Below are positions 32,699 to 40,595 of a DNA stretch of 46,498 nt, in pieces. A program made the position numbers and the translations under genes. The stretch's first letter is position 1. The number at the start of each line of letters is the position of its first letter. This DNA comes from Candidatus Omnitrophota bacterium (GTDB taxonomy: Bacteria > Omnitrophota > Gorgyraeia > Gygaellales > Profunditerraquicolaceae). The notes under the pieces were generated by a model. That model saw only the letters and a list, made by a program, of their open reading frames with translations, did not search any database and had not been told where the DNA came from. The DNA lies in assembly GCA_028712375.1 (NCBI GenBank), contig JAQTQG010000011.1:1-46498 (forward strand). The letters run 5' to 3'.

Positions 32699-33430
32699 AT
32701 GCAGGATAGTCTTAAAATCCCCAAGCATGTAGCGTTTATTATGGACGGCAACGGCCGCTGGGCGCAAGAAAGAGGCATGAGCCGGACTTTCGGGCACCGC
32801 CAGGGTGTAGAGCGAGTGAAGGAAATTATCCGCGGTGCCGGCAGTCTGGGTATTCAGGCAGTAACCTTTTTTGCTTTTTCGACGGAGAACTGGAGCAGGC
32901 CTAAAAGTGAAATTAATGTTTTGATGCGTTACCTGGATGATTTTTTAACCAAAGAAGTCCAGGCATTGCATAAAAATAATATGCGGTTTATAGTGATCGG
33001 CCGGAGAGATCCGATTCCTAAATACCTGCAATTAAAGATTAAGAAAGTCCAGGAAAAGACCCAGCATAATACGGGCTTAAAAGTGGTGCTGGCGCTGAAT
33101 TACGGAGGCAGACAGGAGATTGTGGATGCCGCGAAGAAATTCGCCCAGGAAGTATTAAACGGAAAAACGGATTTAAAGGATTTAGATGTAGAAAGCTTTA
33201 GCCGTTATTTTTATGCTGCTCAGATTCCTGATCCGGATTTATTAATCCGCACGAGCAATGAAATGCGCATCAGTAACTTTTTGCTTTGGCAGCTTTCTTA
33301 TTCTGAATTTTATTTTTCCCATAAATGCTGGCCGGATTTTGGGTTAGATGAGTTAAAAGAAGCGATCAAAGAATATCAAAAAAGGGACCGTAGGTTCGGG
33401 GGGCTGGATGTTTGTACAAAGAGTAATTAG
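32699..33430 (+). CDS. uppS: Undecaprenyl diphosphate synthase
   Basis: UppS elongates farnesyl diphosphate to the C55 lipid carrier for peptidoglycan and LPS. The 243-residue cis-prenyltransferase has HVAFIMDGNGRWAQERG (catalytic Asp16), GHRQGVERVKEII, TFFAFSTENWSRP, NYGGRQEIVDA and the C-terminal DLLIRTSNEMRISNFLLWQLSYSEFYF. The canonical (T/S)GGExRxSNF reads TSNEMRISNF, so the double Gly is changed to Ser-Asn. The start lies one base after the GH57 stop. The gene overlaps cdsA by 23 bases. The run uppS-cdsA-dxr-rseP-(ispG) is a widespread bacterial arrangement. Confidence 0.95.
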   Translation: MQDSLKIPKHVAFIMDGNGRWAQERGMSRTFGHRQGVERVKEIIRGAGSLGIQAVTFFAFSTENWSRPKSEINVLMRYLDDFLTKEVQALHKNNMRFIVIGRRDPIPKYLQLKIKKVQEKTQHNTGLKVVLALNYGGRQEIVDAAKKFAQEVLNGKTDLKDLDVESFSRYFYAAQIPDPDLLIRTSNEMRISNFLLWQLSYSEFYFSHKCWPDFGLDELKEAIKEYQKRDRRFGGLDVCTKSN

Positions 33431-34196
33431 CGCCATTGTATTGATTAGTATTATATCCGTAGTCATTTTTTTTGATTGGCTATGCAGCCTGGTAATTATT
33501 TTATTTATTATCGGCGGGCTGTATGAATATTTTACAATGCTTGAGAAAAAAGGGATTAGCATTTATAAATATTTCGGAATTGGTATGGGGACGATAATTC
33601 CTTTATCAATTATGTTGAAATTTGAGCCGACGAAGAGCTGGGAATTGCTTTTTATTGTTTTAGCTTTGTTTTCTCTTATCCTTATGCAATTTAAGCGCCG
33701 GGATAGTTCAGGTGTAATTGTGGATATTTCTACTACGCTTTTTGGCATACTTTATGTTTCCTGGTTTTTTAGTTTTTTGATCAAGATTAGGTATTTACCG
33801 CAAGGGTTAGGTTTTCTGGCTGCTTTGCTGTTGATTACTAAGCTAGGGGATATCGGGGCATATTTAGTAGGAAGCCGGTGGGGCAAGAAACTTTTAATCC
33901 CGCGCATCAGCCCTAAGAAAACAATCGAAGGGTCAATGGGCGGGTTGTTGTTCAGCGTCTTGGGCGGATTGGCTTGTAAGCCATGGTTGCCTTTTGATTA
34001 TGGGCAGTTATTGCTTATTTCAGCAAGTTTAGGGATGCTCGGACAGTTGGGGGACCTTTCGGAATCTCTGCTTAAACGCGATTGCCAGGTTAAGGACTCC
34101 GGAAATATTTTTCCGGGCATGGGTGGAGTTTTAGATGAAATCGACAGCCTGTTGTTTACGGCTCCGGTTTTTTATTTTATTTTGGCGCGGTTATAA
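33408..34196 (+). CDS. cdsA: Phosphatidate cytidylyltransferase
   Basis: CdsA makes CDP-diacylglycerol for phospholipid synthesis in the inner membrane. The 262-residue protein has about seven hydrophobic segments. The C-terminal signature is recognisable as LGQLGDLSESLLKRDCQVKDSGNIFPGMGGVLDEIDS. Compared with the common PGHGGxxDRxD, the His is Met and the Arg is Glu, a variant that keeps the acidic residues. The start overlaps uppS by 23 bases. The stop is one base before the ATG of the small frame in repeat copy E. Confidence 0.92.
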   Translation: MFVQRVISAIVLISIISVVIFFDWLCSLVIILFIIGGLYEYFTMLEKKGISIYKYFGIGMGTIIPLSIMLKFEPTKSWELLFIVLALFSLILMQFKRRDSSGVIVDISTTLFGILYVSWFFSFLIKIRYLPQGLGFLAALLLITKLGDIGAYLVGSRWGKKLLIPRISPKKTIEGSMGGLLFSVLGGLACKPWLPFDYGQLLLISASLGMLGQLGDLSESLLKRDCQVKDSGNIFPGMGGVLDEIDSLLFTAPVFYFILARL

Positions 34197-34197
34197 G

Positions 34198-34281
34198 ATG
34201 AATCCCGCGCTTTATGTATATGCAATTACTATAAGGCGCAGGGTTTTAAAACTAATTAATATAATAGAAGGTGCTGGGTGA
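34198..34281 (+). CDS. Putative uORF spanning repeat copy E (27 residues)
   Basis: ATG at 34198 opens a frame beginning MNPALYVYAITIRRR and ending IIEGAG. It reads through the entire repeat, and its TGA (34279-34281) overlaps the dxr GTG (34278-34280) as GTGA. This is the classic geometry for translational coupling and is unique among the copies. Confidence 0.4.
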   Translation: MNPALYVYAITIRRRVLKLINIIEGAG

Positions 34282-34282
34282 A
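34198..34282 (+). repeat. RTGAA-flanked inverted-end repeat, copy E (diverged)
   Basis: ATGAA at 34198-34202 and GTGAA at 34278-34282 bound the most diverged copy. The left arm reads CCCGCGCTT and the right arm GAAGGTGCTGGG, so pairing of the arms is imperfect. An internal ATAAGGCGCAGGG (34231-34243) may be a second degenerate right arm that pairs better with the left arm. The right GTG is the dxr start. Confidence 0.8.
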
Positions 34283-35432
34283 AAATATTGCGGTTTTAGG
34301 TTCCAGTGGCTCAATCGGCCAGAGTACGCTTGAGGTGGCTAGAAGCCTGCCGCGGCAGTTTAGGATTACCGCTTTAAGCGTTAATTCGGATATTGTTAAA
34401 TTAAAGCAGCAGATTGATGAATTTCATCCTAAGCGGGTATGTGTTGTAGACCGCCGGGCCGCCGCTAAACTAAAAAATAGCCTGGGGCATTCTGTGAAAG
34501 TTCTTTGCGGCCAGGAAGGTTTGGATGAATTAGTCAGGGATGAAAGTGTTCATCAGGTGATGGTAGCGATAACCGGATCCGCTGCCCTGGTTCCCTTAAT
34601 CAGCGCGATTAAAAGCGGGAAAGAAATCGCTTTAGCCAATAAAGAAGCTTTGGTGATGGCCGGCGAAATAGTAATGGGTTTAGCCAGAGAGCGTAAGGTT
34701 TTAATCAGGCCGGTAGATAGTGAGCAATCCGCGATTTGGCAGAGTTTAGGAGGCCAGGATGTAGCTAGCGTTAAACAGGTGTACTTGACTGCTTCCGGGG
34801 GCCCGTTATTAAGTTTACCGCGCAGTAAGTTTAAACAGGTGACTATAAAAAAAGTATTGCAGCACCCCCGTTGGAAGATGGGCAAAAAGATTACTGTTGA
34901 TTCTGCAACTTTGATGAATAAGGGCCTGGAGCTGTTGGAAGCGATGTTTCTATTTGATCTGGGGGTTGAAAAGATAAAAGTATTAATTCATCCGGAAGCA
35001 TTAATTCATTCCATGGTTGAATTTAATGACGGGGTAACTATGGCACAGCTTTCGGTTACCGATATGCGCATACCTATTCAGTATGCTTTAGTTTATCCGC
35101 AGCGCCTGCCCAGCGCGCTTGCCGGGATTGATTTTTACCGTTTAAGTAAGCTGCATTTTGCCAAACCTGACCTGGGTAAATTTCCCTGTTTGAGGCTGGC
35201 TTATCAGGCCGCCCGGGATTTAGGGACAATGCCGGCAGTGCTTAATGCGGCTAATGAAGCAAGTGTGGAGAACTTTTTGGCACAGAAGATAAAATTTTTG
35301 TCTATACCGAAAATAGTGGAGAAGGTAATGCAGCGCCATAGCCGAATTGCCCGCCCCAGCCTTGGTCAGATTATGTCTGCTGATTCCTGGGCTAGGGAAG
35401 AAGTAAAGCGCCTGACCTGCATCCTTAATTAA
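34278..35432 (+). CDS. dxr: 1-deoxy-D-xylulose 5-phosphate reductoisomerase
   Basis: Dxr (IspC) converts DXP to MEP in the non-mevalonate isoprenoid pathway. The 384-residue protein has the NADPH-binding AVLGSSGSIGQSTLEV at the N-terminus, ALANKEALVMAGE, the metal-binding PVDSEQSAIWQSL, TASGGPL, HPRWKMGKKITVDSATLMNKGLE and HPEALIHSMVEF. The start is the GTG at the right end of repeat copy E, with GAAGG seven bases upstream (GAAGGTGCTGG). rseP follows three bases after the stop and ispG comes next, so isoprenoid genes flank the protease. Confidence 0.97.
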   Translation: MKNIAVLGSSGSIGQSTLEVARSLPRQFRITALSVNSDIVKLKQQIDEFHPKRVCVVDRRAAAKLKNSLGHSVKVLCGQEGLDELVRDESVHQVMVAITGSAALVPLISAIKSGKEIALANKEALVMAGEIVMGLARERKVLIRPVDSEQSAIWQSLGGQDVASVKQVYLTASGGPLLSLPRSKFKQVTIKKVLQHPRWKMGKKITVDSATLMNKGLELLEAMFLFDLGVEKIKVLIHPEALIHSMVEFNDGVTMAQLSVTDMRIPIQYALVYPQRLPSALAGIDFYRLSKLHFAKPDLGKFPCLRLAYQAARDLGTMPAVLNAANEASVENFLAQKIKFLSIPKIVEKVMQRHSRIARPSLGQIMSADSWAREEVKRLTCILN

Positions 35433-35435
35433 GAA

Positions 35436-36518
35436 ATGATTGCCATACTTATTTTTATTTTAATCTTGAGTTTATTAATTATTGTGCATGAGTTTGGGCA
35501 CTTTATTGCCGCCCGTAAAAATGGCGTGCGGGTTGAGCAATTTTCTTTAGGGTTCGGGCCGCTTATTTTTAAAATAAAAAAAGGCGATACCGAATATAAA
35601 TTAAATCTGATCCCTTTAGGCGGTTATGTCAAAATGGCCGGGGACAGCCAGGTGGAATATAAAGGGGCAGCAGATGAGTATTTTGCTAAATCTCCCGGTA
35701 AACGGTTTCAGATTATTTTCTTCGGCCCGCTTTTAAATTATATCCTTGGTTTTTTATTTTTTTGGTTAATTTTTTTCATCGGCTATCCCAGCCTGACCTC
35801 TAAGGTCGGAGGATTGATTGAGGGCTACGGAGCAAAGACAGCAGGGCTGCAGGTAGGTGATAAAATTGTTGCGGTAGATGGACGCACAGTTAATCTTTGG
35901 GATGATTTACAGCAGGCAATCCGGGAAAGAAAAACAAGCTCAAATGTGGAGCTTGCAGTTTTACGTGATAATCAGGAGTTGAAATTTGATGTGCCCATTA
36001 AAGATAAAGTGCTTAATGATCAATTAGGGCACAAGCGCGTTTTAGGTATTATCGGTATTTCTCCTTTTGACGAAGTAGTGGAGGTCCGGCACGGTTTCTT
36101 TGTATCAGCTTATCTTGGTTTTAAAAAGACTGTTGATTTAACGTTAATGACTTATACCGGATTATGGAGATTAGCCAGCGGGAAGATGTCTATGCGCGAT
36201 TCGATGACCGGTCCCCTGGGTATATTTTTCATTACTTCTAAAGCGGCGAAATTAGGCTTGATCGCGCTTATGCATTTAATTGCGGTATTAAGTGTGAGCT
36301 TAGCTATTTTTAATCTCCTGCCGCTGCCTATTTTAGATGGCGGACATTTATTCTTGCTGGGCCTGGAAAAATTAAGGAAAAAAGCCCTGGGTGTTAAGGC
36401 GGAAGAGATAATTAATAATATCGGACTTTCTTTAATGGTTACTTTGGCTTTATTTGTAACTTATAATGATATTTTAAGGCTTTATGGGGATAAAATCAGT
36501 AAAATAGTGACTAAGTAA
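35436..36518 (+). CDS. rseP: Site-2 intramembrane metalloprotease (RseP-type)
   Basis: RseP cleaves membrane anchors such as anti-sigma factors or remnant signal peptides. It has the zinc motif HEFGH (His18, Glu19, His22) in the first membrane helix, followed by GVRVEQFSLGFGP and LIPLGGYVKMAG, a single PDZ domain (about 120-200), and the third metal ligand region LPLPILDGGHLFL near residue 290. At 360 residues it is the one-PDZ form, shorter than the two-PDZ E. coli protein. It follows dxr by three bases and precedes ispG by one base. No bamA or sigE gene is seen next to it. Confidence 0.94.
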   Translation: MIAILIFILILSLLIIVHEFGHFIAARKNGVRVEQFSLGFGPLIFKIKKGDTEYKLNLIPLGGYVKMAGDSQVEYKGAADEYFAKSPGKRFQIIFFGPLLNYILGFLFFWLIFFIGYPSLTSKVGGLIEGYGAKTAGLQVGDKIVAVDGRTVNLWDDLQQAIRERKTSSNVELAVLRDNQELKFDVPIKDKVLNDQLGHKRVLGIIGISPFDEVVEVRHGFFVSAYLGFKKTVDLTLMTYTGLWRLASGKMSMRDSMTGPLGIFFITSKAAKLGLIALMHLIAVLSVSLAIFNLLPLPILDGGHLFLLGLEKLRKKALGVKAEEIINNIGLSLMVTLALFVTYNDILRLYGDKISKIVTK

Positions 36519-36519
36519 T

Positions 36520-37614
36520 ATGGAAATCAAGAGAAGAAAATGCAAGGTTATTAAAATTGGTAATTGCTTGATTGGCGGGAAAAATTCTGTTGCTATTCAA
36601 TCAATGACTAAGGTTAAAACCTCAGATATTGAGAATACCGTTAAGCAAATCCGGCAGCTGGAGCAAGCGGGGTGCCAGATTGTGCGTTTAGCGGTTAAGG
36701 ATTCCGCGGATGCGGAAGCTTTAAAAAGGATTAAAGCCCAGGTCAGATTGCCGCTGGTGGCTGACATTCACTTTTCTTTTCGTTTAGCGATTGCCGCGAT
36801 TGAAAACGGAGTGGATAAGATCAGGTTGAATCCCGGAAATATTGATAAGCCTCAAGAGATAAAAGCGGTAGTCAGTGCTTTAAAATCAGCCAGGATTCCT
36901 CTGCGTATCGGGTTAAACAGCGGATCGGTTAGGGACAGCGGGCCGCGCAAATCCCGAATGACTGATCGGTTAGTAGATGCCTGCATGCGGTATGTCAGGA
37001 TGATTGAGAAGCTTAAATTTAATGATATTGTAATTTCACTGAAGGCCAACAATGTTTTAGATACGGTGGATGCCTACCGTAAAATAGCCGGGGTCTGTAA
37101 CTATCCCTTGCATCTGGGGGTGACTGCTACAGGTGCTCCTTATAACGGCATTATTAAATCCAGCGTTGCTTTAGGGTCTTTACTCCTGGAGGGTATTGGT
37201 GATACAATGAGGGTATCGCTTACGGATAATCCGGTAGAAGAGGTAAGAGCGGCTAAGGCAATCATGGAATCTTTAGGTTTACGCAGCGGGGGAGTGCAGG
37301 TGATCAGTTGTCCGACTTGCGGCCGTTGTGAGTTGGATTTAATTAGTATCGTTAAAGAGTTGGAATCTAAAATATCAATGAATAAATATAAACAGCCTGA
37401 TTATCCTTTAAAAGTAGCGGTAATGGGTTGTGTAGTTAACGGCCCCGGGGAAGCAAAAGAAGCGGATTTAGGTGTAGCTTTTGGAAAAGGATCAGGAATA
37501 TTATTTTCGCACGGCAAGATAGTAAGAAAAATACCGGTAAAAAATTGCGTAAAAACTTTGCTGCAGGAGATCAACCTAAGGAGAGGTTATGGCGCATCTG
37601 ACGTTAAAAAGTAG
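36520..37614 (+). CDS. ispG: 4-hydroxy-3-methylbut-2-en-1-yl diphosphate synthase
   Basis: IspG (GcpE) is the [4Fe-4S] enzyme that makes HMBPP from MEcPP. The 364-residue protein begins with RRKCKVIKIGN and VAIQSMTKVKTSD, has VADIHFSFRLAIAA and RLNPGNI in the TIM barrel, and a cluster-binding C-terminal domain with SCPTCGRCELD and VMGCVVNGPGEAKEADLG. The cysteines needed for the cluster are present. It starts one base after the rseP stop and overlaps the CpaF-type ATPase by 26 bases. Together with dxr it covers two steps of the MEP pathway. Confidence 0.97.
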   Translation: MEIKRRKCKVIKIGNCLIGGKNSVAIQSMTKVKTSDIENTVKQIRQLEQAGCQIVRLAVKDSADAEALKRIKAQVRLPLVADIHFSFRLAIAAIENGVDKIRLNPGNIDKPQEIKAVVSALKSARIPLRIGLNSGSVRDSGPRKSRMTDRLVDACMRYVRMIEKLKFNDIVISLKANNVLDTVDAYRKIAGVCNYPLHLGVTATGAPYNGIIKSSVALGSLLLEGIGDTMRVSLTDNPVEEVRAAKAIMESLGLRSGGVQVISCPTCGRCELDLISIVKELESKISMNKYKQPDYPLKVAVMGCVVNGPGEAKEADLGVAFGKGSGILFSHGKIVRKIPVKNCVKTLLQEINLRRGYGASDVKK

Positions 37615-38851
37615 AGTACGCGAAGATTTTTTAGCTAAATACAGCAGTGTTTTATTTAAGGGTGTTGGCAATAAGAATGAAGTTGCCGCGGTAGTCCGGA
37701 ATATCCTGGAAGGCATCTTAAGCCAGCCGCGCAATCCGCTTAAAGAGCAGGAGCGGGATAATATTATTAATGAATTGGTGGATGAGTTTTCCGGTTTAGG
37801 CCCGATTGAACAATTAATGATGGACCCGGATGTTACGGAAATCATGATTAACGGCACCCACAATGTATTTGTGGAGAAATTTGGTAAAAAACAGTTAACC
37901 GGGTTGAAATTTGACAGTGATCAGCAGCTGATGTATGTTATTCAGAAGATTTTATCTCCGACCAGAAGAAGGGTTGATGAATCGGTTCCTTATACGGATA
38001 TCTGCTTGCCGGATGGCTCACGCGTGAATATTATTATTCCGCCATTGGCTTTGGATGGGCCGACGATTACTATCCGCAAGTTCCTTAAGAAAATTACAAC
38101 CGCTGAGGACTTGATTAATTTGGGGACATTGGATAGAAGGATGGCGGATTTTTTAATCGCTTGTATTAAGGGCAAGGCCAACATGATATTCGGCGGCGCA
38201 ACTGGCAGTGGAAAGACTACTACGGTGGGCGTACTTTCCAGTTATATTCCCAATGATGAGCGTACGATTACTATCGAGGATACGGCAGAGTTGCATTTAG
38301 CCCAGGACCATGTAGTGAGATTGGAAACCAAGCCGCCGAACATTGAGGGCAAGGGAGAGATTACTATTCGTGATCTTTTTCGTAATACTTTACGCATGCG
38401 CCCCCAGAGGATTATTTTGGGAGAAATTAGAAGCGCCGAAGCTTTGGATATGCTTCAGGCGATGTGTTCAGGGCATAACGGAGCGCTTTCGGTTATCCAC
38501 GCGGATACTCCGGATGATGTTATGTACAGATTAGAGACAATGATTTTAATGTCCGGAATTCCTTTAAATTTAGAGGCAATTCACCGGCAGATCGCTTCAT
38601 CTTTGCATTTAGTGATTCAGCAGGATCAGCTAGCCGATGGTATCCGTAAAATTACCCGCATTTCACAGGTTAACGGTGTGAAAAACGGCTGGACGAATCT
38701 GGAAGATATTTTTTATTATGAAATTGAGCATGTGGATAGAGATGGGAAGGTGCATGGCCGCTTTAAAGCTACGGGGGTAGTGCCGGTATTTTATCCGATC
38801 TTTGCCAGGCGGGGAGTAGTTTTACCTAAAGAAATTTTTAATAAGGATTAA
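37589..38851 (+). CDS. CpaF/TadA-family secretion or pilus ATPase
   Basis: A type II/IV secretion-superfamily ATPase of 420 residues. An N-terminal helical region is followed by DPDVTEIMINGTHNVFVEKFG, the catalytic domain with IIPPLALDGPTITIRKF, Walker A GGATGSGKTT (about 200-208), the Asp box ITIEDTAELHL, Walker B QRIILGEIRSAEALDMLQAM and the His box GHNGALSVIHADTP. This pattern is that of CpaF/TadA, which drives Tad pilus assembly. No other pilus genes (tadB, tadC, flp, cpaB) are in the window. It overlaps ispG by 26 bases and is followed one base later by proS, so it is cotranscribed with housekeeping genes. Confidence 0.93.
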   Translation: MAHLTLKSRVREDFLAKYSSVLFKGVGNKNEVAAVVRNILEGILSQPRNPLKEQERDNIINELVDEFSGLGPIEQLMMDPDVTEIMINGTHNVFVEKFGKKQLTGLKFDSDQQLMYVIQKILSPTRRRVDESVPYTDICLPDGSRVNIIIPPLALDGPTITIRKFLKKITTAEDLINLGTLDRRMADFLIACIKGKANMIFGGATGSGKTTTVGVLSSYIPNDERTITIEDTAELHLAQDHVVRLETKPPNIEGKGEITIRDLFRNTLRMRPQRIILGEIRSAEALDMLQAMCSGHNGALSVIHADTPDDVMYRLETMILMSGIPLNLEAIHRQIASSLHLVIQQDQLADGIRKITRISQVNGVKNGWTNLEDIFYYEIEHVDRDGKVHGRFKATGVVPVFYPIFARRGVVLPKEIFNKD

Positions 38852-38852
38852 T

Positions 38853-40097
38853 ATGTTTTGGACAAAAGTATTTATTCCTACCTTAAAAGAAACACCTAAG
38901 GAAGCAGAATCATTGGGCCATCAATTATTATTGCGGGCAGGGTTCGTGCGGATGCTGATGGCTGGAGCTTATACATATCTACCAATGGGTCTGCGAGTTT
39001 TAGAAAAAATCCAGGGAATAATCCGCCAGGAGATGAATGCTTGCGGGGCAAGTGAATTACTTTTGCCGGCTCTGCATCCTTTAGAACTTTGGCAGAAAAC
39101 CGGCAGGGATAAAGATTTAGGCGAGGTAATGTTTAAGTTTAAAGACCGCCGCGGAAGGGATTTATCTCTTGGCCCGACCCATGAAGAAATAATCACGGAT
39201 TTGATTAAGAATAACCTGTCAAGTTACCGGCAATTGCCGCTGGTTTTGTATCAGATTCAAACTAAGTTTCGCGATGAGATCCGGCCGCGCTTTGGTTTAA
39301 TCCGCTGTTGTGAATTTATCATGAAAGATGCTTATAGTTTTGACCAGGATGAAACAGGCTTGGATAAAAATTACCAGTTAATGTATGAAGCGTATAAGCG
39401 CATATTTTCCAGATGTGGGTTAAAGGTTTTAATTACCGAAGCGGATTCAGGAGTAATGGGGGGCAAAGTTTCTCATGAATTTATGGTGGAGGCGCCGCTG
39501 GGAGAGGATGTAGTGTGCCTTTGCCCGAAATGCAAGAGCGCTAAAGCAGCTAAGGGGGGGTCAAGCCTTTGTTTTACCTGTAACCTTAATATGGATCAGG
39601 TTAACACTATTGAAGTTGGCCACATCTTTAAATTGGGTACAAAATACAGCCAAGCGATGCAAGCTAATTTTCCAGATAGTTCCGGACAGCTCAAGCCTTT
39701 GATTATGGGTTGTTATGGTATTGGGGTATCCCGCCTGATTTCGGCAATTATTGAACAGAATAATGATGCCGATGGGATTATCTGGCCGCAAGAAGTTTCT
39801 CCTTTTGAAATTATGATTTTACCTTTGGACGTTACTAATCAGGCGTTGATGCAGGCGGCAAATAGCTTGTATCAGGAGTTAAAAGCCAGCGGCCTGGATG
39901 TGCTTTTGGATGACCGCGATGAACGGGCAGGGGTGAAATTTAAGGATGCGGATTTGATCGGTGTTCCTTTGAGTATTGTGATCGGCAAAAAGAGCATTGA
40001 AGAAAATAATATAGAATTAAGAGTACGTAAAAATAAAAGTACCCAGCTTGTTCCCAAGGCAGAAATTGTGCAGTTTGTTAAAAAGCTGCTAGTTTGA
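38853..40097 (+). CDS. proS: Prolyl-tRNA synthetase lacking the INS editing domain
   Basis: A class II aminoacyl-tRNA synthetase charging tRNA-Pro. At 414 residues it is well below the roughly 570 of the common bacterial form. Motif 2 (TKFRDEIRPRFGLIRCCEFIMKDAYSF) and motif 3 (GCYGIGVSRLISAIIEQ) are intact, as is the anticodon-binding domain (from about 310: VLLDDRDERAGVKFKDADLIGVP). The INS editing insertion is absent. In its place is a short CLCPKC...CFTC stretch (about 220-247) leading straight to IEVGHIFKLGTKYS. The four Cys may bind zinc. Mischarged Ala-tRNA-Pro would need a separate editing protein, not seen here. Confidence 0.94.
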   Translation: MFWTKVFIPTLKETPKEAESLGHQLLLRAGFVRMLMAGAYTYLPMGLRVLEKIQGIIRQEMNACGASELLLPALHPLELWQKTGRDKDLGEVMFKFKDRRGRDLSLGPTHEEIITDLIKNNLSSYRQLPLVLYQIQTKFRDEIRPRFGLIRCCEFIMKDAYSFDQDETGLDKNYQLMYEAYKRIFSRCGLKVLITEADSGVMGGKVSHEFMVEAPLGEDVVCLCPKCKSAKAAKGGSSLCFTCNLNMDQVNTIEVGHIFKLGTKYSQAMQANFPDSSGQLKPLIMGCYGIGVSRLISAIIEQNNDADGIIWPQEVSPFEIMILPLDVTNQALMQAANSLYQELKASGLDVLLDDRDERAGVKFKDADLIGVPLSIVIGKKSIEENNIELRVRKNKSTQLVPKAEIVQFVKKLLV

Positions 40098-40118
40098 TCT
40101 AAGGCAAGGAGTGAAGGG

Positions 40119-40577
40119 GTGGATAAGGAAGCTTTAGTTAGAGAATTAAATACTCTGTTTTCAGCATTCCTGGAGAGCGCTGGGCTGGAACTTGTTGAAC
40201 TGGTTTATAAGTTTGATGGAAAGAAAATTATTCTAACGGTGCTAGCCGATAAACAGCAGGGCGCGATTACTTTGCAGGAATGTGCTGTTGCTTGCCGTCA
40301 ACTAAAAAATTTGCTGGAAGAAAAGAATATAATTGATACTGATTATATTTTAGAGGTTGCTTCTCCTGGCTTGGACCGGCTGCTTAAGACCCAAAAGGAT
40401 TTTTTACGCGTTTTAAATAAAGAAGCGGTATTTTATTTAAAGGATTTGGTGAATGGCAAGTATCAATGGCAAGGGCTAGTTTGCAAAGTCAATGATTTTA
40501 GTGTATTCGTTCAGATTCCGGGGGAGATTCTGGAAATTCCATTAATAAAAATAAACAAAGCAAAATTAGTAATTTAA
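40119..40577 (+). CDS. rimP: Ribosome maturation factor RimP
   Basis: RimP is needed for 30S subunit maturation. The 152-residue protein shows the two-domain layout: an N-terminal domain with LELVELVYKFDGKKIILTVLADK, and the typical TLQECAVACRQLKNLLEEKNIIDTDYILEVASPGLDRLLKTQKDF, followed by an SH3-like C-terminal domain. The start is GTG 40119, with AAGGAG (40103-40108) upstream. The order rimP-nusA-infB is a conserved bacterial operon and supports the call. nusA starts 18 bases later. Confidence 0.95.
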   Translation: MDKEALVRELNTLFSAFLESAGLELVELVYKFDGKKIILTVLADKQQGAITLQECAVACRQLKNLLEEKNIIDTDYILEVASPGLDRLLKTQKDFLRVLNKEAVFYLKDLVNGKYQWQGLVCKVNDFSVFVQIPGEILEIPLIKINKAKLVI

Positions 40578-40595
40578 TTAAGGATTGGAGAAAAA

